Source: Synechococcus sp. CC9605 (lineage in GTDB: Bacteria > Cyanobacteriota > Cyanobacteriia > PCC-6307 > Cyanobiaceae). Taken from it: a stretch of 64,000 bases of DNA. Shown one piece after another: positions 10,436 through 19,141 of the stretch (its first letter is position 1; each line of letters starts with the position of its first letter). The position numbers were made by a program, and so were the translations under genes. The notes under the pieces were generated by a model, which saw only the letters and a program-made list of their open reading frames with translations, searched no databases and was not told where the DNA came from. The stretch is taken from NCBI RefSeq assembly GCF_000012625.1, contig NC_007516.1, forward strand, positions 1-64,000. The letters are read 5' to 3'.

Positions 10436-11083
10436 GTGACCAGCACTGAGACAGGACGGCTTGCTTCCTTGCTGCGCTGGCTTGGTTTGACCCTCGTGGT
10501 GATCCTTGTCCTGCAGATGCTGGCTGTTCTTGTCGGTGTCGACTGGGGTGCGGATGCTCCACGCCCGCAGGTCACCGGACCGCTTGTTGCCCTTGCTCCT
10601 CTGGGATTTGCCGGTTTGTTGATATGCCTGATCGGATCAAGGTTGGATCATCCCCGTCAGCAGCGCACTCCTTTGCGTCTGCTCATTGCCGTCCTTTCAG
10701 CGCTGTTGGCCTTCGGCATGGTGATAGCCGTGCCCATGTCCCTAGATGGGGGTGCGGGTGACGTGGCCCGCCAGCAGAATCTGGAACAGGGCCGCGAAGC
10801 GCTGAAGGATGCTCGAGCCTTCCGCGCCGATGCAGCGCAGGTCACCTCCCTTGGTGAGCAGTTGGCCCAGGCCGGTCAACTCGCAGCCGATGCCACAGAG
10901 GACGACAAGCTGCGGGCGGCACAAAAGATGGTGGACGATCAGATCGCCCAGATGGAGGCCCAACTCAAGACCTTTGAGGCCGGCCAGGCCCGCGAATCCC
11001 AGCAGCGGTTCATCGGTGGAACCATCTCGGCTGTGGTTCTTGCGATTGCGTTTGCGCTCCTTGCGTTCACGGCAGTGCTCTGA
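10436..11083 (+). CDS. HpsJ-like membrane protein with coiled coil
   Basis: This 215-residue protein (GTG start) has hydrophobic segments at about residues 12-35, 48-66 and 80-98. An Ala/Gln/Glu-rich predicted coiled coil covers about 110-185, and a last membrane helix lies at the C-terminus (AVVLAIAFALLAFTAVL). The architecture resembles the cyanobacterial HpsJ family, first named for a hormogonium polysaccharide gene. In a unicellular organism the role is unknown. The gene stands divergent to queG with only 36 bases between the starts, so the promoters overlap. The family assignment is from memory and should be taken as likely rather than certain. Confidence 0.7.
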   Translation: MTSTETGRLASLLRWLGLTLVVILVLQMLAVLVGVDWGADAPRPQVTGPLVALAPLGFAGLLICLIGSRLDHPRQQRTPLRLLIAVLSALLAFGMVIAVPMSLDGGAGDVARQQNLEQGREALKDARAFRADAAQVTSLGEQLAQAGQLAADATEDDKLRAAQKMVDDQIAQMEAQLKTFEAGQARESQQRFIGGTISAVVLAIAFALLAFTAVL

Positions 11084-11133
11084 CCGCTGGTTAAGTTGGT
11101 CAGACTTCACTCAAAGCTGGGCGCAGTAGCTCC

Positions 11134-11868
11134 TTGGTCCAGTCCAATCCCAGACCTGATCTGCCGTTGTCCGCAAGGCTTCGGCAAGATCTGAAAAACG
11201 ACCTGATTGCAGGGTTGCTGGTGGTTATCCCGCTGGCGACCACTATTTGGCTGTCAACGATCGTCAGTCGCTTTGTTCTGGCTTTTCTGACCTCGATACC
11301 GAAGCAGTTCAATCCGTTCATCACCCTGAATCCACTGCTTCAGGATCTGATCAATCTTGCTCTCGGTCTCACGGTGCCTCTGATGGGCATCCTTCTGATC
11401 GGCTTGATGGCCCGAAACATCGTGGGTCGCTGGCTGTTGGAGTTCGGTGAAGGCACTTTGAGCCGGATTCCCCTGGCTGGATCGGTCTACAAGACGCTGA
11501 AGCAGCTGCTCGAGACCTTCTTCCGCGACAACTCCTCCCGCTTCCGTCGTGTCGTTCTCGTTGAGTACCCCAGGGAGGGATTGTTCAGCGTTGGTTTTGT
11601 CACCGGGGAGGTGGGGCCTTCACTTAAATCTGATCTGAAGGAGCCCTTGTTAAGTGTGTTTATTCCCACCGCACCGAATCCCACCACCGGTTGGTACACC
11701 CTTGTTCCAGCTGGATCCGTCCGAGAGCTCGAGATCAGCGTTGAAGAAGCTTTCCGAACGATCATTTCGGCCGGCATTGTCAACCCCGATGATCGTGAAG
11801 CTCCTGTGAATCGGAGTTTCTCCAGCCTCATGGCCCAGTTACGGGCTTCTGCATCTCCTTCCAGCTGA
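11134..11868 (+). CDS. DUF502 family membrane protein
   Basis: This 244-residue protein has two membrane helices near residues 24-50 (LIAGLLVVIPLATTIWLS) and 70-95 (LALGLTVPLMGILLIGLM). A conserved soluble part follows (GEGTLSRIPLAGSVYKTLKQ and later TGWYTLVPAGSVREL). These match DUF502, a family widespread in cyanobacteria and plants whose molecular function I cannot state. The frame opens with TTG at 11134 and the product aligns in memory with marine Synechococcus homologues starting MVQS. The gene ends three bases before nusB and so probably heads the nusB-ftsY operon. Confidence 0.85.
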   Translation: MVQSNPRPDLPLSARLRQDLKNDLIAGLLVVIPLATTIWLSTIVSRFVLAFLTSIPKQFNPFITLNPLLQDLINLALGLTVPLMGILLIGLMARNIVGRWLLEFGEGTLSRIPLAGSVYKTLKQLLETFFRDNSSRFRRVVLVEYPREGLFSVGFVTGEVGPSLKSDLKEPLLSVFIPTAPNPTTGWYTLVPAGSVRELEISVEEAFRTIISAGIVNPDDREAPVNRSFSSLMAQLRASASPSS

Positions 11869-11871
11869 GTC

Positions 11872-12507
11872 ATGGCCACACGATCCCTCACACGCGAGCT
11901 GGCCTTGCTGGTGCTTGGTCAGGTGCCGGAACAGAGGTCAGCCTCAGTCGCTGACCTGGCCCTTGATTCGATCCTGGACCAAGCCCTCGACACCCTCACT
12001 CAGCACTGGCGTGAGTCGCTTGATGCCAGTGCTGCAGAGCTCGATCAGGCGCAGCAGTCCCTGCTGGACAGCGAGCTGCAGCAGGGCGAACCAGGAACCC
12101 ATGACACCGTCCGCACCCATCTTCGCGCCTCTTTGAGTTCTGCTGAACAGGTCTTGAATGGTTTGTCCGCCAGTCTTGAGTTGCCTCGGCTGTTGTTGCT
12201 TGGCGACCAGGAGCAGATCCGCCGCGGCGCCATGGAGCGGGTTCAGAAGGTGCTCACCCAGCGCGAGGGCATCGACAAACGGTTGGATCAGGTGATGGAG
12301 GGCTGGAGACTGACCCGGCTTCCGCGGATCGATCGGGACATCCTCCGATTGGCTGTCGTTGACCTGGAAAGCCTGCGCACTCCTGCTCCGGTGGCCTTCA
12401 ACGAGGCGGTTGAGCTGGCCAACCGTTACAGCGATGAGCAGGGTCGCCGGATGATCAATGGTGTGTTGCGTCGTTTCCACGACGCTCAATCGAAAGCATC
12501 GGCCTGA
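11872..12507 (+). CDS. nusB: Transcription antitermination factor NusB
   Basis: NusB binds boxA RNA with ribosomal protein S10 and supports antitermination on rRNA operons. The start TRSLTRELALLVLGQV and the C-terminal block RIDRDILRLAVVDL, then PVAFNEAVELANRYSDEQGRR with INGVLRRF, are diagnostic. At 211 residues it is longer than the bacterial norm of about 140, owing to an insert in the middle helical region, as is usual in cyanobacteria. The stop codon overlaps the ftsY ATG (TGATG), which indicates translational coupling. Confidence 0.93.
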   Translation: MATRSLTRELALLVLGQVPEQRSASVADLALDSILDQALDTLTQHWRESLDASAAELDQAQQSLLDSELQQGEPGTHDTVRTHLRASLSSAEQVLNGLSASLELPRLLLLGDQEQIRRGAMERVQKVLTQREGIDKRLDQVMEGWRLTRLPRIDRDILRLAVVDLESLRTPAPVAFNEAVELANRYSDEQGRRMINGVLRRFHDAQSKASA

Positions 12508-14045
12508 TGGTGTTCAACTGGTTCGAACGACAGGCCGAGGAGTCTCTGAAGCCGGAGCCGACGCCCACCCCTGCGCCGACGCCAGAACCGACAGATGCTG
12601 GAACGGAAGCTCCCGTTTCAGCAGCGCCTGAGCCGACTCCAGCTCCCGCAGCCACTGAGGAAGAAGACGAAGCCCTGGTTTGGGCTCGTGAGGCCTATGC
12701 CCGCCTGAAGGCTCAACAACATGCTGCGGCTTCTGTCGTTGAAGTGGCTCCCGAGTCCACCCCTGCGCCAAGTCCAGAACCAGCGCCTACACCTCCACCA
12801 ACCCCAACCCCAACCTCAACCCCAGGACCGGCACCGTTACCAACGCCGTCTCTATCACCTTTACCGACGCCGTCTCCAGCACCAGCCCCCGGACTGTCGC
12901 TGCTGGAGCAGGCTGCAGCACAGCGCCAGCAGCGACAGCAGGATCTGGATCAAAGGGCTGTTGAGGCTCCCCCTGCACCCACGCCGGCTCCGACCCCTGC
13001 GCCAGTTGTCGACTCAGAAGAGCCGCAGTTGGGCGACTTTGATCAGGATTTCACCTGGTCTGCTGAGGTGCTTGCAGCCCAGGGCCGTCGTGTCGATCAG
13101 GTTTCCCTCGAGGAAATCGACTGGTTGGGTCGGCTTCGCCGCGGCCTTGAAAAGACCCGTCAGGGCTTTGTTACCAGCCTTCTGGAGAATCTCGGTGATG
13201 ACCCGCTGACGCCGGAGGTTCTCGATGATCTGGAAACTCTCCTGCTGAGAGCGGATGCTGGCGTTCAGGCCACCGATCAGGTGCTGGATGCCTTGCGTCA
13301 GCGGATGAATGAGGAGGTGGTCGACCCTGCGGAAGGGATTCGCTTTCTGAAGGAACAGCTGCGTGGCTTGTTGGATGCGCCGATCCAGGCCAGTGGTGTT
13401 CCATTACTGGCGCCGGAACGGGATCGCCTCAACATTTGGTTGATGGTGGGGGTTAATGGGGTTGGCAAGACCACCACCCTGGGAAAACTCGCCAACCTTG
13501 CTGTTCGCAGCGGTTATTCGGCTCTGATCGCGGCCGCAGACACCTTCCGGGCTGCAGCTGTGCAGCAGGTTGAGGTCTGGGGAGAGCGCAGTGATGTTCC
13601 GGTGGTGTCCAACCCCAGCAGCAATGCCGACCCCGCTGCCGTTGTTTTCGATGCGATTGGCGCCGCCCGCTCGCGTAAGTCTGATCTGCTGTTGGTGGAC
13701 ACTGCCGGACGCTTGCAGACCAAGCACAACCTGATGGAGGAGCTTCAAAAAGTCAGGAAGATCATCGACCGTTTGGCGCCGGAGGCGAAGGTCGAATCCT
13801 TGCTGGTTCTTGATGCAAGCCAGGGTCAGAACGGTCTTCGCCAGGCCATGGCCTTTGCCCAGGCGGCCGGCCTCACCGGCGTTGTGATCACCAAACTCGA
13901 CGGCACGGCCCGTGGCGGAGTTGCTCTGGCGGTGTCGTCTGAGGCGGGATTGCCGATTCGTTTCATCGGTGCTGGGGAAGGAATCCGCGATCTGCGCCCC
14001 TTCAACAGTTTCGAATTCGTTGAGGCTCTGCTGGCTGGACGCTGA
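12507..14045 (+). CDS. ftsY: Signal recognition particle receptor FtsY
   Basis: FtsY is the SRP receptor GTPase that delivers nascent membrane proteins to the translocon. The NG domain fills roughly residues 205-512, with G1 GVNGVGKTTTLGK, G3 LLVDTAGR and G4 ITKLDG. The first ~175 residues form a very Pro/Thr/Ala-rich segment (PTPAPTPEP and similar) with scattered acidic residues. This replaces the acidic A domain of the E. coli protein and is probably a disordered membrane or ribosome tether. The ATG overlaps the nusB stop codon. An RsbU-like phosphatase gene follows. Confidence 0.95.
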   Translation: MVFNWFERQAEESLKPEPTPTPAPTPEPTDAGTEAPVSAAPEPTPAPAATEEEDEALVWAREAYARLKAQQHAAASVVEVAPESTPAPSPEPAPTPPPTPTPTSTPGPAPLPTPSLSPLPTPSPAPAPGLSLLEQAAAQRQQRQQDLDQRAVEAPPAPTPAPTPAPVVDSEEPQLGDFDQDFTWSAEVLAAQGRRVDQVSLEEIDWLGRLRRGLEKTRQGFVTSLLENLGDDPLTPEVLDDLETLLLRADAGVQATDQVLDALRQRMNEEVVDPAEGIRFLKEQLRGLLDAPIQASGVPLLAPERDRLNIWLMVGVNGVGKTTTLGKLANLAVRSGYSALIAAADTFRAAAVQQVEVWGERSDVPVVSNPSSNADPAAVVFDAIGAARSRKSDLLLVDTAGRLQTKHNLMEELQKVRKIIDRLAPEAKVESLLVLDASQGQNGLRQAMAFAQAAGLTGVVITKLDGTARGGVALAVSSEAGLPIRFIGAGEGIRDLRPFNSFEFVEALLAGR

Positions 14046-14080
14046 AGCGTTGCTACCTTGCGGATCCTGGGGGTGCGAGG

Positions 14081-15493
14081 TTGAGCAGCAAGCCGCCCGG
14101 ACGTCACCCCAGCTCTGCGCAGCGGACCGGGAACCCCTCGCCCGAGGCGATGGCTTCGTTGCGTCAGCTGTTTGACAGCCTCAGCAGTGAACAGCGCCGC
14201 AATCAGGATCTGTTGGTCTCCCTGGGGTTTGCTCTCCGCAGCTTCACCAACCTCCAGCGTTTTCTTGAGCTTGTGCCTGTCGTGGCCTCCCGTCTGGTTG
14301 GTGTTGAGGGGGCTTTGCTTGTTCCGTTTCAGTCGGATGGTCGCCTTTGGCGTGATCAGTTGCAGGGGAGTCCAGCTGAGCTGTCCCAGGATCTTCTGCA
14401 GCGCTTAGCCGCCTTTGAACCCGGATCTGCCGTTGGTTTCGGCAGCGACGATCAGCAGTTGTTGGCGCTCGACCGTCTGGTGCAACGCTGCTTGCCCAAA
14501 GCGGCTTTGTTCGCCACGTCTGTGACGGCCCGTGGTCGGACGCGGGGTCGCCTTTACGTTTATGCCCGCAACGGCGCGTTGGTCTGGACCGAGGTGCACC
14601 GTCGGCACGTTCAGTTGGTGGCGGATCTTGCTGGTGTTGCGATCGAAAACGATCAGATGCTGCAGGATGCCCGCCGGCATGAGCGGGTGGATCGACAACT
14701 CAGCATCGGCGCGGAGATTCAGGCCCAGTTGTTGCCGGACCGTTGCCCCGTGATCGAGGGCGTTGATCTGGCCGCGCGCTGCCGGCCCGCTTTTCAGGTG
14801 GGCGGTGATTACTACGACTTCATTCCCACCCGTCCGGAACTCATCGGCCGCCGCCGTGAGCGTGGTCGCTGGGCCCTGGTGATGGGCGATGTCATGGGCA
14901 AGGGCGTTCCAGCCGGTCTGCTGATGACGATGCTGCGCGGGATGCTGCGCGCTGAGGTTCTCAGCGGTCTGCCACCGGATCGGATTCTTCACGACCTCAA
15001 CCAGCTGGCGCAGGAAGACCTTGCGCAGTCGCACCGGTTCGTGACGCTGTTTTATTCCGACCTGGATCCGCGCACGTTGCGGTTGCGTTATGCCAATGCG
15101 GCCCACAACCCGCCCCTGCTCTGGCGCGCCGAGCGACGGGTGATCATGCGGCTCGACGCCGCTGGGCTCCTGATCGGTCTCCAACCTGAAGCTGAGTTCG
15201 CCCTCGGTGAGGTTCGCCTCGAACCGGGAGACGTGTTGCTCTATTACACCGATGGTGTCACCGAAGCACCGGGGATCACGGGCGATCGTTTCGACGAGGC
15301 GCGGCTGATTCGTGCCCTTGAAACGGCCTGTCGCAGCGGTCAGGGGGCGCAGGGAATTCTGGACAGCCTGTTTGAACGCTTGGATCGTTTTGTTGGTCCG
15401 GATCGTCAGTTGGAGGATGACGCGTCGCTTGTGGTGCTGAAAGTTCCGGAGGCCGTCACGTTGCCGATTGTGCAGGTACGGACAATCGCCTGA
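14081..15493 (+). CDS. PP2C-type serine phosphatase (RsbU/SpoIIE-like)
   Basis: This 470-residue regulatory phosphatase joins an N-terminal GAF-like sensor region (about residues 55-195) to a SpoIIE/PP2C catalytic domain (about 205-460). Metal-binding motifs include [22 protein letters not shown] and [11 protein letters not shown]. Such enzymes usually dephosphorylate anti-sigma antagonist proteins in partner-switching systems. No partner gene is nearby, so the target is unknown. The start is a TTG at 14081; an ATG at 14150 ([11 protein letters not shown]) is the alternative. It lies between ftsY and argH on the same strand, with argH starting 28 bases after its stop. Confidence 0.85.
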   Translation: MSSKPPGRHPSSAQRTGNPSPEAMASLRQLFDSLSSEQRRNQDLLVSLGFALRSFTNLQRFLELVPVVASRLVGVEGALLVPFQSDGRLWRDQLQGSPAELSQDLLQRLAAFEPGSAVGFGSDDQQLLALDRLVQRCLPKAALFATSVTARGRTRGRLYVYARNGALVWTEVHRRHVQLVADLAGVAIENDQMLQDARRHERVDRQLSIGAEIQAQLLPDRCPVIEGVDLAARCRPAFQVGGDYYDFIPTRPELIGRRRERGRWALVMGDVMGKGVPAGLLMTMLRGMLRAEVLSGLPPDRILHDLNQLAQEDLAQSHRFVTLFYSDLDPRTLRLRYANAAHNPPLLWRAERRVIMRLDAAGLLIGLQPEAEFALGEVRLEPGDVLLYYTDGVTEAPGITGDRFDEARLIRALETACRSGQGAQGILDSLFERLDRFVGPDRQLEDDASLVVLKVPEAVTLPIVQVRTIA

Positions 15494-15521
15494 CAAGCTG
15501 AGGAAATCGACGGATGACTTG

Positions 15522-16940
15522 ATGGCTGGTGGGGTGACCGGTGGTGCTGCAGGCACCTGGAGCGATCGTTTTGAGCAGGGTCTGCATCCCTTCATCGAGG
15601 CGTTCAACGCCTCCATCGGTTTTGACCTGACCCTTCTTCAGGAGGATCTCGATGGGTCGATCGCCCATGCCCGGATGCTCGCCAGCGTGGGGGTGATCAC
15701 GGAGGCGGAGGCTGAGCAGCTGGTGGAGGGCCTGGAGACCGTTCGTGCTGAGGCTGCATCCGGCAGTTTCCAGCCCGGTTTGGCCGACGAGGATGTTCAT
15801 TTCGCAGTGGAACGCCGGCTGATTGCCTTGCTGGGACCTGTGGGCAAGAAGTTGCACACCGGACGCAGCCGCAACGATCAGGTTGGGACTGACCTACGCC
15901 TCTGGCTGCGGCGACGGCTGGATGGCCTGGATCAGGATCTGCAGCGGTTGCAGGGGGCACTGCTGACCCAGGCGGATCGACATCGCCGCACCATGATTCC
16001 CGGGTACACCCACCTGCAGCGGGCCCAGCCGCTCTGTCTCGCCCATCACCTGCTCGCCTATGTCGAGATGCTGGAGCGCGACCGTGAGCGACTTCAGGAT
16101 GCGCGGAAACGCGTGAACATCTGCCCGCTTGGAGCTGCTGCCCTGGCGGGCACGCCGGTCCCGATTGATCGCCAGCGCACCGCGAAGGAGCTTGGTTTTT
16201 CAGCGGTTTATGCCAACAGCCTCGATGCGGTCAGTGACCGTGACTTCTGCGTTGAGTTCTCCGCTGCCGCTTCCTTGGTGATGGTGCACCTCAGCCGTCT
16301 GGCAGAAGAGGTGATCGCCTGGGCATCCGAGGAATTCGGGTTCGTGCGGCTCAGCGACCGCTGTGCCACGGGCAGCAGTCTGATGCCCCAGAAGAAGAAT
16401 CCTGATGTTCCTGAGCTGGTTCGGGGCAAGACCGGACGGGTCTTCGGACATCTCCAGGGATTGCTGACCATGATCAAGGGTCTTCCTCTGGCCTACAACA
16501 AGGATTTTCAGGAAGACAAGGAGGCGCTGTTTGATGCCTTCCGCACAACACGTGATTGTGTTGAGGCGATGGCGATTTTGTTTGAGGAAGGCCTTGATTT
16601 CAGAGTCGAGCGCCTCAATGAAGCAGTGGAGCAGGATTTCTCCAACGCAACGGATGTTGCCGACTATCTGGTGTCTCGCGGTGTTCCATTTCGCGAGGCT
16701 TATCAATTGGTCGGTGCTGTGGTCCGGCGCTGTCTGGAGCAGGGATGTCTATTGCGGGACCTTGATCTGAGTGCCTGGAAGGAACTCCACCCAGCCTTTG
16801 AGGCGGATCTGCATGACGCCCTGGCGCCCCGTGCTGTTGTAGCTGCCCGTCGTAGTGAAGGGGGGACAGGATTTGAGCGTGTTGATGAACAGCTTCAGCG
16901 CTGGTTACAGCGTTTCAACGGAACTCAGCCGGTGGGATGA
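15522..16940 (+). CDS. argH: Argininosuccinate lyase
   Basis: ArgH splits argininosuccinate into arginine and fumarate, the last step of arginine synthesis. The signature [12 protein letters not shown] lies near residue 290, with the conserved [10 protein letters not shown] and [10 protein letters not shown] earlier, giving the complete fumarase/aspartase-superfamily active site. From the ATG at 15522 the product is 472 residues, as expected. The open frame runs 54 bases further upstream, but that part overlaps the phosphatase gene and has no conservation. Confidence 0.96.
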   Translation: MAGGVTGGAAGTWSDRFEQGLHPFIEAFNASIGFDLTLLQEDLDGSIAHARMLASVGVITEAEAEQLVEGLETVRAEAASGSFQPGLADEDVHFAVERRLIALLGPVGKKLHTGRSRNDQVGTDLRLWLRRRLDGLDQDLQRLQGALLTQADRHRRTMIPGYTHLQRAQPLCLAHHLLAYVEMLERDRERLQDARKRVNICPLGAAALAGTPVPIDRQRTAKELGFSAVYANSLDAVSDRDFCVEFSAAASLVMVHLSRLAEEVIAWASEEFGFVRLSDRCATGSSLMPQKKNPDVPELVRGKTGRVFGHLQGLLTMIKGLPLAYNKDFQEDKEALFDAFRTTRDCVEAMAILFEEGLDFRVERLNEAVEQDFSNATDVADYLVSRGVPFREAYQLVGAVVRRCLEQGCLLRDLDLSAWKELHPAFEADLHDALAPRAVVAARRSEGGTGFERVDEQLQRWLQRFNGTQPVG

Positions 16941-17066
16941 CTCTCACCCATAAACGGGTCTACGCTTAATCAGCCAGAGGTATGTCACTTCGTTCCGGAG
17001 TCATGGCCCGATGGCAATGTTCAAGGCCTCATCGGTCCACTGTTTCGTACCCGGTCCACGCAAAAC

Positions 17067-17588
17067 GTGAGCATTTTTGTCGGCAACCTTCCCTTCCGCG
17101 CTGAGCAGGAAGATGTAATCGAACTATTTGCCCAGTTCGGTGAAGTGACCAACTGCGCGCTTCCCCTCGAGCGGGACACAGGCCGCAAGCGTGGTTTTGC
17201 CTTCATTGAGATGGCCGATGAGTCCACCGAAGAGGCAGCGATTGAGGGACTGCAGGGTGCCGAACTGATGGGCCGTCCTCTGCGGATCAACAAAGCGGAG
17301 CCACGCGGCAGCGCCCCCCGTCGTGGTGGCGGCGGTTATGGCGGTGGCGGCGGTGGTGGCTACGGCGGTGGCGGTGGTGGTTATCGCGGTGGTGGTGGTG
17401 GCGGCTACGGCGGTGGCGGTGCTGGTGATCGTCCCTCCGGTGCACGGGGTTGGGAAGACCGCAGCTATGGAGCCCGCGATAGCGCTGGTGAGGGCAATGC
17501 CTACGACGAAGGTCGCAGCCGTCGTCGCCGTGGATCGTCCAGTGGTGGTGGCGATGAATATTCCGGTTACGGCGGAGCTGAGGGCTGA
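17067..17588 (+). CDS. Glycine-rich RRM RNA-binding protein
   Basis: This 173-residue protein has one RNA recognition motif at residues 1-82: RNP2 is IFVGNL and RNP1 is RGFAFIEM. A Gly/Tyr/Arg-rich tail with GGGGYGG repeats to about residue 125 and a polar Arg-rich end follow. Cyanobacterial Rbp proteins of this design are RNA chaperones, often raised in the cold. The start is a GTG at 17067. The 126-base gap after argH holds a partial inverted repeat (ACCC/GGGT near 16950) and no clear terminator. The repeats make the neighbouring frames look open, but they are low-complexity shadows. Confidence 0.92.
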   Translation: MSIFVGNLPFRAEQEDVIELFAQFGEVTNCALPLERDTGRKRGFAFIEMADESTEEAAIEGLQGAELMGRPLRINKAEPRGSAPRRGGGGYGGGGGGGYGGGGGGYRGGGGGGYGGGGAGDRPSGARGWEDRSYGARDSAGEGNAYDEGRSRRRRGSSSGGGDEYSGYGGAEG

Positions 17589-17601
17589 CCTCAGCCGTTG
17601 A

Positions 17602-18600
17602 TCAGAGTCCTGCGTCCTTCAGCTGTTGCCCGGCTTGGACCAAGACTTTCAGGTCGGCCCCTGGGCGCTGGGCTTTCTCCCCCAGCTCCCGGCGCCAGTG
17701 CCGTGCACCACGGACGCCTTCAACGAGTTGCACCAGGTGGCGGCAAAGGTCCCAGAGTCGGCCCCCTTGCTCCAGGTGAGCGGCCGCATGGGGAAGCAGC
17801 CCGTCCACAATGTCTGACGCCAGGATCTGGCGTGATTCCTCCCCGAAGATCAAGGCATCGACGCTGGTCCAGCGCAGGGGATGGCTGTAGGCCGCTCGGC
17901 CCACCATGGCGCCATCGCAGCCTTCCAGTGCCTGAAGGCAGTCTTCAGGGCATTCCAGCCCCCCGTTGAGTTCAATCACCAGATCAGGGCGACGTTGTTT
18001 GAGAGCTACCACGCGCTCATGCTGCAGCGGAGGAATCGTTCGGTTCTGCTTGGGATCGAGGCCCTCCAGCCAGGCCTTACGGGCATGAATAGCGAAGCGG
18101 CTGGCCCCAGCCAGTGCCACCCGATCGACGAAGTTCATCAGCAGCACATCGCTGTCGAGATCGTCAATGCCGATCCGATGCTTCACGGTCACGGGGAGTC
18201 CCCCTGCGCCCACCATGGCTTCCACGCAGCGGGCGACCAGATCCGGTTCCGCCATGAGGCAGGCTCCGAAATTCCCGGCCTGCACCTTCTGGCTGGGACA
18301 ACCCACGTTGAGGTTGATCTCGTCGTAGCCCCAGTCCTGCGCCAGTCGTGCCGCCTCGGCCAGCAGGGCTGGGTCGTCTCCCCCCACCTGCAGGGCAATG
18401 GGATGCTCCACAGGATCAAAGTCCAGCAGCTTGTTGCGTCGCTTGCTGTGGTGCAGCGCCTGGGCCACCACCATTTCGCTGTAGAGCAGCGCCCTGCGGC
18501 TGATCTGCCGCATCAGCACCCGGAAGTGACGGTCGGTGCAATCCAGCATCGGGGCCACACTGAAGCGGTAGGCAGCGGTGGATCCGGAGGCAGTCATCAA
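17602..18600 (-). CDS. dusA: tRNA-dihydrouridine synthase (DusA type)
   Basis: This FMN enzyme reduces uridine to dihydrouridine in the tRNA D loop. The 332-residue protein starts its barrel with FSVAPMLDCTDRHFR and carries the catalytic Cys in INLNVGCPS near residue 100. KHRIGID near residue 145 and HARKAWLEGL are typical of the DusA subgroup. Two adjacent ATG codons (18600 and 18597) can serve as start. It is convergent with the RNA-binding protein gene with 13 bases between them, and divergent from msrB. Confidence 0.92.
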   Translation of the reverse strand: MMTASGSTAAYRFSVAPMLDCTDRHFRVLMRQISRRALLYSEMVVAQALHHSKRRNKLLDFDPVEHPIALQVGGDDPALLAEAARLAQDWGYDEINLNVGCPSQKVQAGNFGACLMAEPDLVARCVEAMVGAGGLPVTVKHRIGIDDLDSDVLLMNFVDRVALAGASRFAIHARKAWLEGLDPKQNRTIPPLQHERVVALKQRRPDLVIELNGGLECPEDCLQALEGCDGAMVGRAAYSHPLRWTSVDALIFGEESRQILASDIVDGLLPHAAAHLEQGGRLWDLCRHLVQLVEGVRGARHWRRELGEKAQRPGADLKVLVQAGQQLKDAGL

Positions 18601-18637
18601 TCCATTAGAACCGCCCGTGATCCCCGCTTCAGCACCG

Positions 18638-19141
18638 ATGAGCTTGAGTGCCGCCGTTCTGTCCCGTCGATCGATGCTGTTGGCGGCAATGGCAGGGGTG
18701 TTTGGCAGTCTCTGGAGACCTCAGCCTGTGCTGGCGGCGTCCAAAGCGGGTGATCCCTCCTGGGATCTCAATGCCGACCAGTGGCGTGAGCGTTTGTCTC
18801 CCCAGGCCTATGACGTGTTGCGCAATGAGGGGACCGAACGCCCGTTCACCAGTCCGCTCAATGGCGAGAAGCGTTCCGGCACGTATCACTGCGCTGGTTG
18901 TGATGCAGCGTTGTTTTCGTCGGAGGCCAAATTCGACAGCGGCACCGGTTGGCCCAGCTTCTGGCAGCCCCTGGATGGAGCCATCGCCACGAAAGTAGAT
19001 TTCAAATTGATCCTGCCGCGCACGGAATACCACTGCAGCCGTTGTGGTGGGCACCAGGGCCATGTGTTCAATGACGGACCGCGACCCACCGGCAAGCGCT
19101 ACTGCAACAACGGTGTCGCCCTCCGCTTCCAGCCTGCTTGA
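18638..19141 (+). CDS. msrB: Methionine-R-sulfoxide reductase, exported form
   Basis: MsrB repairs methionine-R-sulfoxide in oxidised proteins. From the ATG at 18638 the protein has 167 residues. An N-terminal SRRSMLLAAMAG looks like a twin-arginine signal with cleavage after VLA, so it probably acts in the lumen or periplasm. The MsrB domain shows the two zinc CxxC pairs (CAGC and CSRC), GTGWPSFWQP and the catalytic Cys in KRYCNNG. The frame also extends upstream over the dusA start, but that part is not conserved. The 3' end overlaps the next gene by 29 bases. Confidence 0.9.
   Translation: MSLSAAVLSRRSMLLAAMAGVFGSLWRPQPVLAASKAGDPSWDLNADQWRERLSPQAYDVLRNEGTERPFTSPLNGEKRSGTYHCAGCDAALFSSEAKFDSGTGWPSFWQPLDGAIATKVDFKLILPRTEYHCSRCGGHQGHVFNDGPRPTGKRYCNNGVALRFQPA

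Noticed and set aside
16941-17066. ACCC/GGGT inverted repeat after argH as a terminator
   Set aside because: The stem is only four pairs with no T run.
17320-17430. Tandem GGC/GGT-rich repeats resembling a minisatellite or array
   Set aside because: They encode the Gly-rich tail of the RRM protein; there are no spacers as in a CRISPR array.
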